Source: Trichostrongylus colubriformis (taxonomy: Eukaryota; Nematoda; Chromadorea; Rhabditida; Trichostrongylidae). From it: a stretch of DNA of 64,000 nt. The stretch's first letter is position 1, and each line of letters begins with the position of its first letter. The notes beneath the pieces were generated by a model, which was not told the origin of the DNA, ran no database searches, and saw only the letters and a list, made by a program, of their open reading frames with translations. The DNA is taken from positions 41,426,203-41,490,202 of the forward strand of contig OZ022257.1 in NCBI GenBank assembly GCA_963978905.1. Direction: 5' to 3'. Below are positions 33,415 through 46,400 of the stretch, in pieces. A program made the position numbers and the translations under genes.

Positions 33415-33720
33415 CGTGCATGAAAAAGGAGAGTTTCTCTGTTACCCATATATTTATGTTTTACTTGCTCAATTAGGGCCGCAAATAATGCGATACGCAA
33501 GGAAGTGAGGATCCGAGTCAGATACAGGTCCTCAGAGTGACGGGAGGGGAAAAGAGGTGAGGCCTTAGAGCAACTACCCGCCCTTCCGTCCGCCGCCGCC
33601 GAAGATGCAGAGTGGAAAAAGAAAGTGACGTTCCATCCTTCATCTCAAAACGCGGCCGACGTGGGGTGACACTAACTCAGGAGCCATGCACTTTTCCCCT
33701 TGTGCCACTTTGAGGACATG
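33415..33720 (+). repeat. Dispersed repeat, also at 47340-47630
   Basis: Both copies share a CGTGCATGAAAA start, TTTCTCTGTTACCC, TATATTTA, GGTCGCA-like and CAGGTCCTCAGAGTG-like blocks in the same order. The 33.4 kb copy includes a GCCGCCGCCG run. No gene is visible. Confidence 0.55.
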
Positions 33721-33908
33721 TATCTAGGCCGGATAATCACTTTTTCGCGTGAAGCTTTGTGTGCCATCCTTATTAAGCAAATTTAACATAAATATATGAG
33801 TGACAGAAAATAACATTTTTCCGTGGGCGACTACTTTAACTTGTTAAGAGGCTTGTCATCGGCTCAGTCTCGCCACAACAAGCGACAACCATCAGCTCAC
33901 CCCAATGC

Positions 33909-34557
33909 TCATTCAGTATTTGGAGGTACTCCAGGATTGTGCAATATCACAAAGAAGAAGTAGTCCACATATCTGTAGTTCATCAAAGGTGAGCAATCAA
34001 AAAGTATTCTGCTCATGGAGGGAATTGCGAGTGCGGGTGCTAGTCGCTGACCCATGGCCAAGACCTTGATCTGAATATTATACGACTCTGACAAATTGAA
34101 AATGTCACAACGCAAGCACTCGCAAACTAGAGTGATTATGTGCGCTTCATCAAATCCAAAAGTCGCAATCTCGTTAACATGCCCATCCAACATTTCAGTT
34201 GAGGCTTGGAGAGCTTGTTCGTTTTGGACGTTGATATAAACGGAGGTAACATAGAATGACCCCATCACACAAGTCGTCTACTGTTCAAATTGTGCTAACG
34301 TTGTAGGAAGTGATTCGTAATGATCAGGTGGGAACCCAAATCAAAAATTGACTCACTGCCGTAAGATACAAGGATATACGATCGATAGGCCACCATACAA
34401 GGCTTATAGAAGGCCGGATTTTGACGAATGGAGACGTTGCTGGCGCCCACTCGAGACTCTCGATGAGCAACGGAACGACAGCTGGTACAGGGGATACTGC
34501 ATTTTTACCCTCATTGCTGTTCTTTAGAGGAACGGTAGTAAGGCAGCCAGCAGCCAA
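33909..34557 (-). mobile_element. Penelope-like element reverse transcriptase remnant
   Basis: Two frames on the minus strand together read like one reverse transcriptase. The upstream piece (34557-34324) contains FVKIRPSISLVWWPIDRISL, and the downstream piece (34268-33909) contains FYVTSVYINVQNEQALQAST, then LAMGQRLAPALAIPSMSRI, then YRYVDYFFFVI where the catalytic YIDD reads YVDY. The order (DVTSLYTNV-like, AMG..LAP, YxDD) is characteristic of Penelope-like elements. The mutated catalytic motif and the frame break show it is inactive. No host gene is seen at 33750-33900 or 34560-34870. Confidence 0.7.
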
Positions 34558-34874
34558 AAACTTTCTCGAGGATATCTACCTGCGAATACTGTAAATTTCA
34601 CTGTACTGTGTCATTTCGTAAAATGTGTCGGACCAGCCCGAAAAGTCATTGTGCGTAATGAGGGTGAATAAACTACAGGTAAGCTGGAAGCACTATAATA
34701 TGAAGTCACATCACTTGGTAACCGAAGAACTGCTCTTTATTCGCATTTGTGGTGAGCAATCTACAAGTGACGAAATATAAATGATGAGACGCAAGCGATT
34801 CTAGTTACCGCTAGCAAAAGTCCTTTAGAAAACTTCGCTTCGCTTCACATTCACATTGTCTTTCAACCTCTCGA

Positions 34875-35255
34875 AGGCAGTGATAGGGGTAATATGGGTA
34901 ATAAGGAATCTTGAAAGGAGTCATTTTCTAAAAATTACGGTTCTGGATGGCCTCTGTGTGACGAAACCCCTCGGAAGGCGCTCCCCCCACCCCCTAAGCT
35001 GTGGCGGAGGCGGCCTCATAAGAGTATGCCGTCTTCTCATGGCAGCCCGCCTCCTAGGGTCGACTTTGCCGAGGAATGACTGAGGTGTAGAGTGTTGAGC
35101 ATGATAGCAGAATGATATTTGTCGTATCGTATTGAAGCCGTATTGATAAAAATGTCGTGATGCTTCACGTGTCAGCTTTTGTGGTGAACACGTCCACGGG
35201 TCAGTACAAAAAATTGAAACGAATGACAACAAGTAAATCACCCCTACCACTGCCT
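34875..35255 (+). mobile_element. TTAA-type element with GC-rich core
   Basis: Ends AGGCAGTGATAGGGGTAA and, complemented, AGGCAGTGGTAGGGGTGA, with TTAA at 35256-35259 (the left TTAA reads TCGA). The core shares CTGTGGCGGAGGCGGCCT and CAGCCCGCCTCC with 36265-36470 and 38990-39110. Short frames over the GC-rich part on both strands are not genes. Confidence 0.65.
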
Positions 35256-35379
35256 TTAAACACACAGCTCGCGATAAAGGAGCGTCATCGCGCGTATTAC
35301 AGGAATAAGAGGTCCTGGTTTACCCATCTGTGAAGAAAAATGAATCCAAACCCCTTACAACCACCAAAAATGAAGCTCC

Positions 35380-35600
35380 CTGCTCTCAGTCACCGTACGA
35401 GTGCTGGAGCTTACAAATAAGTTTTCCTCGATGCTATTGCGCAAAATGCTACGATATGGGTGTGTACACATTAGTACGAACCCACCCCTACGATATCACC
35501 GGTTCTTCCCTGTGGAAGCTGTCTTCACTATTGAAATCGTTGCCTTATCTTGTCTTATCGCATGTCTCCTTCTCCACGTAAGAGCCACGTTGGAAATATG
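35380..35600 (+). other. Possible exon encoding a hydrophobic segment
   Basis: A frame with YHRFFPVEAVFTIEIVALSC then LIACLLLH ends at a good donor (CAC|GTAAGAGCC, about 35579). It looks like one membrane helix, and a chemoreceptor-type membrane protein is one possibility. No neighbouring exons are recognised, so this is weak. The stretch 35600-35780 shows nothing more. Confidence 0.2.
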
Positions 35601-35782
35601 TTTGTTTAAGGCCAGGTGTGATTTGGCTTTGAGGGCGTGGCTCGGCTCGGCTAGGGCGCGCCTATAGCCGCGAGAACGCACCATCAAGCCGCAACAAGGG
35701 TGCAACCTGAGCACCTATCTAAGGACCTACCTGCGCCAAAAAAGTAAGCCACCAATGCGATTATCGCGTGGTGTGCCTTTAA

Positions 35783-36470
35783 AGGCAGTACTAGGGAAAA
35801 CTCGGACGAAAAGTAAAAGAAGTAGTGAATACGAAAGTCGAGATGCCTAGTGATAGGACAGTGAAGAAAAAACGGATGGAAATGGCCAAAAACCCGAGAA
35901 ATAGGACCCCCTCCACACAGTTAATTCTCGAGGTGGACGACCATTTCGTCAACGCGCGGGTGGCCCGGACGACTCTGTCATTGGCATGTATCCAGGTAAT
36001 CAATGAGCAAAAACAGCGTGGAAATAATACAAAAAACCTGAAAGACATCCCATCGTTGACTGCAGACGAGAGAAGACAATCAATGAGAATTAAAGGAAAA
36101 GAAAAGAGGAATAGGAAAGAAAAACTCGCGAAGTCTACGGGTAAGCAGCAAAAAGCAAAAACACTAAAGCAGATAATCAGCTGATTAGAAAAGGTCTGCG
36201 ACGCTCTGTTCATGAAAGCGCGCCCGATCGCTCCAGCCGGCCGCATCGCCTTGGCCCCTCCTACCCCAGCCAATCATGGGGAGCTCGTCGCCAGGAGGAG
36301 GGCTGCCCTGAGCAAAGGCGGCTTGCCCTGATGAGGCCGCCTCCGCCACAGCTCAAGGGGGCGCCTTGCGCGGGGGCTTTCGCCATGCAAAGGCCTCTCA
36401 GACCCGTAGTTTTTCACTAAATGACTCCATTTCGCATTTCCTGTCACCCACATTATCCCAAACACTGCCT
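35783..36470 (+). mobile_element. TTAA-flanked element, inverted relative to 38916-39453
   Basis: TTAA at 35779-35782 and 36471-36474 bounds ends AGGCAGTACTAGGGAAAAC and, complemented, AGGCAGTGTTTGGGATAATG. It shares both ends and internal blocks (CTCGGACGAAAAGTAAAAGA, CCGAGAAATAGGACCCC, and the GC-rich GGCGGCTTGCCCTGA block) with 38916-39453 in the opposite orientation. Two overlapping frames, a basic 119-codon one on plus (35825-36184) and a 160-codon one on minus (35791-36273), lie entirely inside the repeat. I do not regard either as an established gene. Confidence 0.7.
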
Positions 36471-36474
36471 TTAA

Positions 36475-37436
36475 CTACGTTCCGGTAAGCTTTGGAAGTG
36501 GTAGTTACAAGGGATGTTAGATAGTTGATGGAAGAGGCAACTGGGGCTTGTGGAAGGAAGTGGCAGCATGATATGGCAAGATCCTAGTTATGATATGGCA
36601 AGTTCCAATGATGCGGCGTAAAAGTGATGCCAGTAGTGTGCAAGGCAAAGGTTCTGACATATCAGCCACTTTGAGGGATGTTGCATCAAGTTAATTATTA
36701 CCTTATTTGATGATTTGATCTACCCATATCGGTGCTACTTGGTACAACGTCATTGCTGCTGATTATGCAGGTTGTGCTGAATATGCAGTGCTGTTCAAAA
36801 CTGTTAATTTCGGGTAGATTAATATCATCGGATATATTACGCTGGGATTCAATGATCTAGGTGACTTACGGTAAGGGAGAGAAAAACCATTTGCGACTTT
36901 CTTCGTGCATCGCGATGGGTGCCAGCTAGGGGAGCCATAATAGCTACGTCCCACCAGCTAACATTGATAGCGTGGCGCGCCGCATGAGGTCACGGAAATT
37001 TCCTGTCTTAATGGCATATTTCGAGTTAGGCATGAAAGATGATGAGATGCAACAGTGAAGCGATTAGTTCATGTTGTAACTTGAATGGACTGATCACCTA
37101 AACGTGATCACCAGATGACCTGATCAAATCGCCTACTCGATACATATCTTTCCTTCCGCTTTATTCCCTACTCTCGTGAATTCCGATCTCTGAACTTTTA
37201 ATGCCCAAGCATTACTCATGTTATGGCAAGCAAAACAATCATTCTGCTAATCTGCTCACAGCAGTGATCTGTAGACACTGGTGAGCCTTGCGAAGCATTT
37301 ACACACTCTCCTCGTGAAGGGTAGTCGTCACCACAGAGTCCGTACGTTTCAACCTTGTGAAAATGCCTCCGAAAAAAATGAAATGGTGTTAGGATGAAGA
37401 GTTGCAGAAAAGCCACCGTTCGTCTGAGCTGAGCAC
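36475..37436. other. Intergenic region upstream of misc-1
   Basis: Here are the presumed promoter and 5' leader of the carrier gene. GATCAG-type words in reverse orientation occur near 37090-37150. I see no TATA box with convincing spacing. The sequence just before the ATG (GAGCAC) does not show a clear trans-splice acceptor. The 81-codon minus-strand frame at 37216-37461 overlaps the first exon and is a shadow. Confidence 0.4.
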
Positions 37437-40400
37437 ATGGCGACGGATAAAAAAATCCCAAAGTGGGCGAAGTTTTTACTTGGTGGATCTGCAGGGTAAG
37501 TGCTTTTTACAGATCGTACTGTATATAACCCGCTAAGTATGTTTGAGTGTGGGTTTGCATGAAGGTTTCTGCCCGATTGTCACAAAATTCATATCTCACT
37601 TCGCAGCAAAGCTGGGCCCTTGATTTTTGTACAAGATGTGAGGGGGGTAGTATTTATATACTGGTAGGTGACCGGTCGTGAAAACGGCTGATAGCGGCTG
37701 ATAAAGTACCTCGTTGCGCCTTCCGGGCTGACAATGAAGCATTGACACTTACAGATGTTGGATGATGTGTGACAGAGGCGTAATGGTTTCTGATAACAAG
37801 TGGTCAGGAATGATAAAGAGCGTTGGAGCCATGGAAGACATCTGTCACTGAACTTGTTGCGCGTTTCACGTTTACCTTAAAGGCACTTTCCGCGATAATT
37901 CCACCAGCTCTTTACCCTGCCGCAGCCGATTGACCCCCTGACTAATGTCGAGGCTGTAACCTTTGAGCGGCACCACGAGTCCTCCTGGCAGCGCTACGCC
38001 CGCAGGAAGCAAGTGCGACCTCGCCCGTCAACTGCGTCCCAACCCGACATTGGACGAAGCTTTTTCCGACGTGGCGTTTACGTGGGCCTGTGATTCTGCG
38101 ATAAGATGAGATAAAGAAGAAATTGCAGTAGTTAATGAAACGTTCACTTGGGGATTTGTCTTTCTCGGCGTATTCTTTGGCACCTCTAATTTCATAATTC
38201 AGCTCTTAAACCCACTCAAGGTTATTGCGGAGAGTGCCTGAACCGTTGACATTTATAGATGTTATTTTTTGAGCGAAGGGAACATCGCAGATGGGAGACA
38301 GGAATTAGTAGCGGCTGAAAAAGATAGATAAGGGACGTTAAGTGGATGCCACCAATTAGTTGGGCTCCTCGTTTTAATCTTGAATTTCGACTCTCACCGG
38401 AATTCCAAAGGGTGGAACAAGGTCTTCAGTAGTGGAGGATCTTGATGATAAGAACTGATAAGGGCCGGTGAAAGACGCCGAAAGGTTATTAAGAAATATC
38501 ATACTTTTTGGGTATTCAATAGAGAATTGCCTCCCACTGTCCTTATAGAGATCGGTACGGAGACACTAATATGTAATGGTGGTTGTTCCGAAGTGATGTA
38601 AAGTAGTAAGGCTGGTTATGTGCGTTCCAAAGCCACACTCTCGGGGTGCTGAAGAACACATGTGTGAAGAAAAACAAAAAGAGCCATTCGGAAATCTTGT
38701 GAATGAAGTGTTTCTGACCCTTGACTTCGACGAGTTGTAGCTCAAAAGCAAGCATTCGGACAAGTTTCAACGTGATAATATCATTCGATAAGGTTGTTTT
38801 TACGATGGGAGTTTTTTCTACCATTTCTTATCGTAGTAGATACCATGCCTCTCATACACGTGAAAGCCACCGCTCACCAGCTGGCTGAATCAAAGATGGG
38901 TGTGAGCCATCTTAAAGACAGTGTTAGGGATAATGTGGGTGATAAGAAATCCCAAAAGGAGTCATTTAGTGAAAAACTACGGGTCTGACAGGCCTATGCA
39001 TGGCGAAATCCTCCGCGGAAGGCGCCCCCTTGAGCTGTGGCGGAGGCGGCCTCGTCAGGGCAAGCCGCCTTGGTTTAGGGCAGCCCGCCTCCAGGCGACG
39101 TGATTAGTGGTTGATCACGGTGAGGTTGGTCAAGGAAATCGGCAGGATTGAAAGTTCGCAGCGCGCTCTCTCACTTTTAGCTTGAAGCTCACCACATGAA
39201 ATTAGATGCTGTCGCATTTCCGAACATCCCTTCATGTTTACCTCTGGGTAATGCCAATGGAAAACCTATGCGGGCTACCGCTTCTTGACGGAAAGGTCGT
39301 CCGCGCCTAGAACCAACGCTGGGGAGGGGTCCTATTTCTCGGGTATTTGGCCATTTCCATATGTTTTTTCTCAACTGCCCTGTTACTAGGCACCTCGGCT
39401 TTCATATTCACTTCTTCTTTTACTTTTCGTCCGAATTTCCCCCACAGCTTCCTTTAAGACGGTGGCCGCTGCTTTGCTTCAGTGATCAGCATTGTGTGAG
39501 GTGGGACGAAGACACCAAGTAATGACCTTTCATAAAGTTTGATGAAAACCGATACGGATAGCTTCAGTGGAGGCCGACACACTGCTCGCTACTACCTATC
39601 GACCACCGCAGACCAATCTTAGATGATCAATGGGTTACCATAATTCGTTCTTGTTTCTATAGCAGATGCAGCGAAATGGATCAACCACTGAACTTTCTAC
39701 ACTTCTAATTAATGATGGCTGCCGGTAGATATATTTCAAGCAGGAATGAATAACCAAAATATCATCCACTAAAGTCAGCATGTACTGAGTGCTCAGTGAA
39801 CACACCTATGCGACACGAGTTGCAACAAACTGTTTCGACCGCTATATTCTCTGAGCTCATGAAATGCCCCCCCCCCCTCATTGTGTTAGAACCTCTATCC
39901 TAACTGCATGGTGCCGATATATACAACATCAGTAACAATGCTTTTTTCAGCTTTTGAACGATTTTAGTAGTTGGTGGTGCCAATAAGTGAATTCGTGTTT
40001 AGGTTTTACTTCAATGAGGGAGTCTTATAAAAGTTTGCACACCCGAGCATCTCTGATTGATCCTTGAGGCAACAAACTGCACGTTGGAGGGTATGTTTCT
40101 GCCTAAGCCTCAGCGGAGTGAGGAAGGAGTCCCTTCCACCTCAAGCTAAAGTAGAACTAGCGTTAAACACCCCCCCCCCCCCCCTTCCCTCAAACCCCCT
40201 CCCCTCCCACCTCATTGCGGCAGCACCATAGCAAAGACTCTGAAGCTCACTGAGTGATATTTTGAAAAATTTTTTCTAAGCTGCCTATTGTATCTTTCGA
40301 TGTCTGTATTGAATATGAAGCAGTAAAAGGATTGTGGAAGAATCGTATGTCACAATGTAGTGGATCCTATTAGGGACATGTGCTTTAAATTTAACAGTGT

Positions 40401-43400
40401 TTGCATTGACTTGTGTTTGTTTGCTCAAAGCTATTCTTCCAGGTTCGTATGGGTGATATTGCTTCCTTTTTAGGATGACCGCTACATGGTTTGTTCACCC
40501 CTTGGATCTTATTAAAAATCGAATGCAGCTAATTGACAGAGATGGTAAAGATTTTGCGAGCTTTCGAAAACCTTCCTTATGCATGAAAATAACGAATTCG
40601 ATGCACAGAAAGAAATTACGAAGGTTGCGACGCAGGAATAAAGCCGCCTTTGCCCGCAGCATCATAGGAGAGATTGGAAAGTGGGAAGACATCTTCTCTG
40701 TGAACGCCTTTTCAATTTCGGAATATGTGATCTGTAACAATTGGGGTTTTCGTTGCACTCTCGGGCGAAAGGGAAAGAGACAGAGGGTTTACAGGTTCAT
40801 TTCTCTCGAGTTCTTGTTCTATTGTTGCACTACTGAGTACCTTATATTCCAATTTCACAATTATTTCACAACCAGTTGAACAATTGCATAATCGTGGTAT
40901 TGCGCGCGCATAATGCCACGCTGTGATGAGCGCAGTACTGAGCGCTAGCTCAACTGGTATCTCTACAAACATTTATCACTATTCAGAATTTAACATAGAC
41001 TAGAGGCCGAAACACTACTACTGATTTGGACTACGGACCGTGCTCACCTACTGAACATGGTCTTGATTATTCAGCGTTTACCACGGTGTATCACATCAGC
41101 CACTTTCCAGAGCGAATTTCGTTCACCATTGATGGTTTAGCCTTTGGGGCTGTGGTGGCCACTATGGAGGTTGCATATTAGCGTTCGATAGTTTTGGATT
41201 CGATCACATTGGCTGGTGGCAATTCGTTTTCCCAGACTATCTAATTCTTATATACTGGTAGTAGATCCAGCTGTCAGATACCGATGCTTATCATTTGCTG
41301 CAGCACAGGAATTATAGATGGCCTAGCGGTTGATAAGCCATGTCGCTTCTGTTACCAAATTAGAACATGGTTCAGTTGCTTTGCTATTACAAATCTGGAT
41401 AGAATCTGAAATAGATCAATCATGTAGATCGTAGTGCCAATAACATACGTCATTATTTGGGAAGCTTAACAGTTTGGTGGCCGATACATTGCCCAGGACT
41501 TGTCAGAAAGCAAACCAAGTATGCTTGTCGTGTCACTGAGCATCATACACTCAAACTATTACGGTCGTGTTGTGATAGTTGGCAGTCTGCGAGATTTCTC
41601 ATCTAGCTGCTATCTTATCAACCCTTATCCGTAATTAGAAGATTCGATCCGTCACCATTAAGGTTCCCGTTTCACTCGCTACAGCATCTACGAGTGTAAA
41701 CATCCTACTGTGAGCTGGGAACGATAAACGTATATGGTGACGTTTGACTCCTTAGCTGATTATCGAATTAATCAACTGCTATCGGTTCGAATTATCTAAA
41801 TTAATGTCTCCGTCCCACCCCGCAAAACATCAGTGGGTGTCAACGCTCTAGTGTCAACGCGAGACACCGAACGGATCTGCCCGTGCAACCGGCTGTGCAT
41901 AGGGGATGATAGAAAAAAGCAAGCGCTCTAGGTTAGGAGAACCTGATGGATGTGGGAGTATCATTGTGTTAGCACCTCCCACTCGAATAAACACCTATTT
42001 CATGCTCTCGTCGTGATTCTGCGGGGTGCTGACGTGGCAGTAGATGTGAGCACACCGGGATGCAGGCACGTAGTGGTGAGTTGGATTGTGAGAGGAATAG
42101 TGCTGTTTGGACTAGACCGATTAAAAGTGGGTAATTGAGTGAATGAAAAGATTGCTATTTTTTACGAGTCATGGTCGACTCAGTCAACTACCATAATGTA
42201 CGCAGAGGGCCGGAAACGGATAGTGGGTCTTAACATCAGAGTAGTACTCCGATTTCCATTACTGAAGGGTGGCTCCGATGGAGGCGTGGGTGCGCGTGGA
42301 ACCAATAAAGTCGTACGCCATTTTTGCTAAACCACATCCTTGAGTACCTCTTGTTAGCATTATTGTATAGGTACACCGCTCTTCTTCGTCAGTTGTGGCT
42401 ACTCGGGATACATCGCGTAGCCAAAAACGACTTGTTAACACAGAAGAACGGCGTTGCACGAGCACACCATGTGTTGCACGAGATTCGAATCACAATTTAT
42501 TGGTGTTTTGGGTGTGTGTACACATTGGTACGAGTGACTTCTTTCACACCCTATGTGCGAATGCTTAATTACTTCCTCGCACCTTATGTGCAAGAAAGTA
42601 GTTAACTAGCTGAGGTCAGCTATAGACCGCTCCATCAACTGCATGAAATTCCATAGGGGAAAAAATGAAGGCAGTTTTATTATACTACGAACTAAAATAC
42701 TTTTTACATTTATGAAATGTACAATAGGTCGCAGAAAGCGAAACGGATTTCGGACTCGCTAATAAACCATATGAGCTCATTAGTATGATAACCTATCTGT
42801 AAGTATTAGAAAACATTACAGCTCAACAAAGTTGGAAACAAACACTTGTGGGTGGGTTGCACAAACACCTTTTCAAATGCCTGCATTTGACCTCGCATCG
42901 AACTGCCAAATTTAGCTTGTGGCCATAGCAACTCATATCAAAAGTGTAAGGGTACAGCTACTCTCCTGTATGAATCCCTTACTGGTGTTCTATAACATTT
43001 CATCGAGATTAATAACAATTTCCATTATATGATAAGGTTGGATAAGATTCGCGATTTGATAATTCAGCCAAATAGGTTTTATTCCTTCTATTTATTTGAC
43101 TCACTTATTCATTATTCCCTATTTTTTGCAATACTATAACTTTCGAAGATGTTACAACCATTCCCATTCGCCAGTATCTCACTGGTTACCATAGCACCAT
43201 TGAACCAAACTCTTTTTTCGGAAAAAATTCTTCAGTATTTCACCCCTGCTGTGTTTCCCTCGGTGAACATTACACTCAGTTAACCCGTAACGGACGGCGG
43301 CCTTTTTGCGCGGGATGGCCTCTGGGACGGGCGCGTTTTTTTTGTCTCGCGGGCGTGCGCCACGGGTGGCGCACGCCGTCCGTTATGGGTTAATGAAGTT

Positions 43401-46400
43401 TAGCGGTCTATAGCTGACCTCTGCTAGTTAATTACTTTCTCGCACATGAGGTGCGAGGAAGTAATTAAGCGTTCGCACATGGGGTGCGAAAGAAGTCATT
43501 CGTACCAATGTGTACACACCCGTGTTTTGGAGAGGTACCGTGGTCAACTGCTACTATAATACCTATGTTTTCAAATATGGATAGTAACGATGGATAATAC
43601 CACTCTCTGATACACTTCTCCTCCAAGAAAAGTAAATAGGAGTTTAGCAACACGCTTTTAAATAGCATATGCAGCAAGCAGTGACAAAACAAATTCATTG
43701 TTTGTGACGTTATATATGTGCATGCTTTTCTTATGTTTTTCAAAACATTCTGAACAATAACAGTCTCCATTTAGGAAATACATATTGTTGATTATATACA
43801 TTGTTGTTATATTACACATGTGATCTGCAGGTGGTACAAGATAAGAATAACCTTTTCTCCTCCACTTTCAACCTTAGTTTAGTAGAACTTCGGCAGATTC
43901 TGACGGGATATTTCCGTCTCCAAATTCAGGAACACGCAACCTTCTTTACTATTTAACTCTTCACGAGGTTGTTAATATACCTTTATTGGCTAACGTTTCG
44001 GCAAAATCTCCTTCTTCAGAGCCTAAAAGGATTAAGGCAATTCATGACTACCCAGCCAAACACATCGTCAACCCATTAGAACTCGGGACCACTCAGACCA
44101 CCCCGTAACCATAAAATGAGCAACCCACCACAATAATTTGGATCCCAGAGATCAGCCGGTCTGCAGCGATAGGACTGGTTGCTGCTCAACCTCACTGTTG
44201 GAAGACTATCCCTACTATATATAAAACGCTTAGTCTGTCTGTCCCTCCGTCTGTCACGAAATTCATATCTCGCGTCGCAGTAGAGCTGGGACTCTGATTT
44301 TTTAAAGTGATATGAGGGGTGGTAAGGGAACATCAGTGGTGAGGGAACGGAAGTGATAGCAACTGATAAGGGCTGATAAGGAGCCTCGAAAGCGAATGGC
44401 GAGAAATTGATATCTCGCGTCACAGTAGAGCTGGGACTCTGATTTTTTAAAGTGATATGAGGGGTGGTAAGGGAACATCAGTGGTGAGGGAACGGAAGTG
44501 ATAGCAACTGATAAGGGCTGATAAGGAGCCTCGAAAGCGAATGGCGAGAAATTGATATCTCGCGTCACAGTAGAGCTGGGACTCTGATTTTTTAAAGTGA
44601 TATGAGGAGTGGTAAGGGAACATCAGTGGTGAGGGAACGGAAGTGATAGCAACTGATAAGGGCTGATAAGGAGCCTCGAAAGCGAATGGCGAGAAATTGA
44701 TATCTCGCGTCACAGTAGAGCTGGGACTCTGATTTTTTAAAGTGATATGAGGGGTGGTAAGGGAACATCAGTGGTGAGGGAACGGAAGTGATAGCAACTG
44801 ATAAGGGCTGATAAGGAGCCTCGAAAGGCGAATGGCGAGAAATTGATATCTCGAGTCGCAGCAAAGCTGGGACTCTGGATTTTTAAAGTGATATGAGGGG
44901 TGGTAAGGAACATCAGTGGTGAGGGAACGGAAGTGATAGCAACTGATAAGGGCTGATAAGGAGCCTCGAAAGGCGAATGGCGAGAAATTGATATCTCGCG
45001 TCGCGGCAAAGCTGGGACTCTGGAGTTTTAAAGTGATATAGGGGGTGGCAAGGGGACATCAGTGGTGAGGGAACGGAAGTGATAGCAACTGATAAGGGCT
45101 GATAAGGAGCCTCGAAAGGCGAATGGCGAGAAATTGATATCTCGCGTCGCGGCAAAGCTGGGACTCTGGAGTTTTAAAGTGATATAGGGGGTGGCAAGGG
45201 GACATCAGTGGTGAGGGATTGGAAGTGATAGCAACTGATAAGGGCTGATAAGGAGCCTCGAAAGCGAATGGCGAGAAATTGATATCTCGCGTCACAGTAG
45301 AGCTGGGACTCTGATTTTTTAAAGTGATATGAGGAGTGGTAAGGGAACATCAGTGGTGAGGGAACGGAAGTGATAGCAACTGATAAGGGCTGATAAGGAG
45401 CCTCGAAAGGCGAATGGCGAGAAATTGATACTTCGCGTCGCAGCAAAGCTGCGACTCTCAATGCCTAAAGCTTTTTTATCACGCCTTCTTCTCTGCTTTT
45501 TCCAATTCAATAGCTCAGCTGAAAGCATAGGAATTTCCACTTAATTCCATGCACAACTGTGGTCGTGTCGATTAACCCCATTTTACACAATATCGCCATG
45601 GATGGCGCGCAGTAGTGTGCGCCCGCCAACTGGTCCTTATATAGAGCCTCAATTCCTATCAAAATACAGTTGCCATTGTAAATGTACCGCCTTGGAATTC
45701 AAAGCATCGCTTCGCACGCAATCGACTCTACGACCGATTGTGTTTGACCCCCACTTGTGGTATGTGTGGTATGTCCAACGAGTAGGGAAGGGACTGCAAC
45801 ATCGCAGGTGTAGTCTATAAAATTACTTGTAACAGTTGTTGGGATGAGTACATAGGCGAAACGGCGAGGCCTCCGCACAAGAGTTGAAAGGAGCACATAG
45901 ACGGTAAAACCAGGTCACGTACATCAACTGCTTTTGGAGCCCACGGGGTTCAAAAACTGACGGAGGCGACTTCGTCAGGGTTAAGGTATTGGCACAAGGA
46001 TCTCAACTGTTTGCGAAACTGAAGAATGCAATTTCGCCGAAACGTTAGCTATTAGAGGTATACTAACAACCTCGTGAAGATTACTACTTGGATGCTGAGT
46101 TATGGGCAAAAGCTTCGGCGTCGGACGGGACTCGACACGCACCTCATCCTTTGCGGGGATATGTGCTGATCCATTACACTACCGACACCCCTTTCACCCT
46201 GCCTCAGCTTCTGAATGTTATATTTACCATAGCTTATCAGCACTTACACGTATAACGTGTTGAGCCGGTTGGCCAATATCGGCATCGAACCGTGATGCTG
46301 AAAGCTTAAGTAGATACTGGTTTTGATATTTTTGACTTTTGATAGCTGCTCATTAAGCTATGGTCAATATACCATTCAGAAGCTGAGGTAGAGTGAAAGG

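Noticed and set aside
37216..37461. Minus-strand 81-codon frame at the start of misc-1
   Set aside because: It overlaps the first exon of a well-supported gene and has no family signature.
44205..45470. CRISPR-like array
   Set aside because: Units are contiguous 145-bp repeats without unique spacers, in a eukaryotic intron, with no cas genes.
44076..45540. Series of 73-115 codon minus-strand frames with repeated protein sequence
   Set aside because: They are the 145-bp satellite monomer read repeatedly. Frame openness follows from the monomer and there is no independent coding signal.
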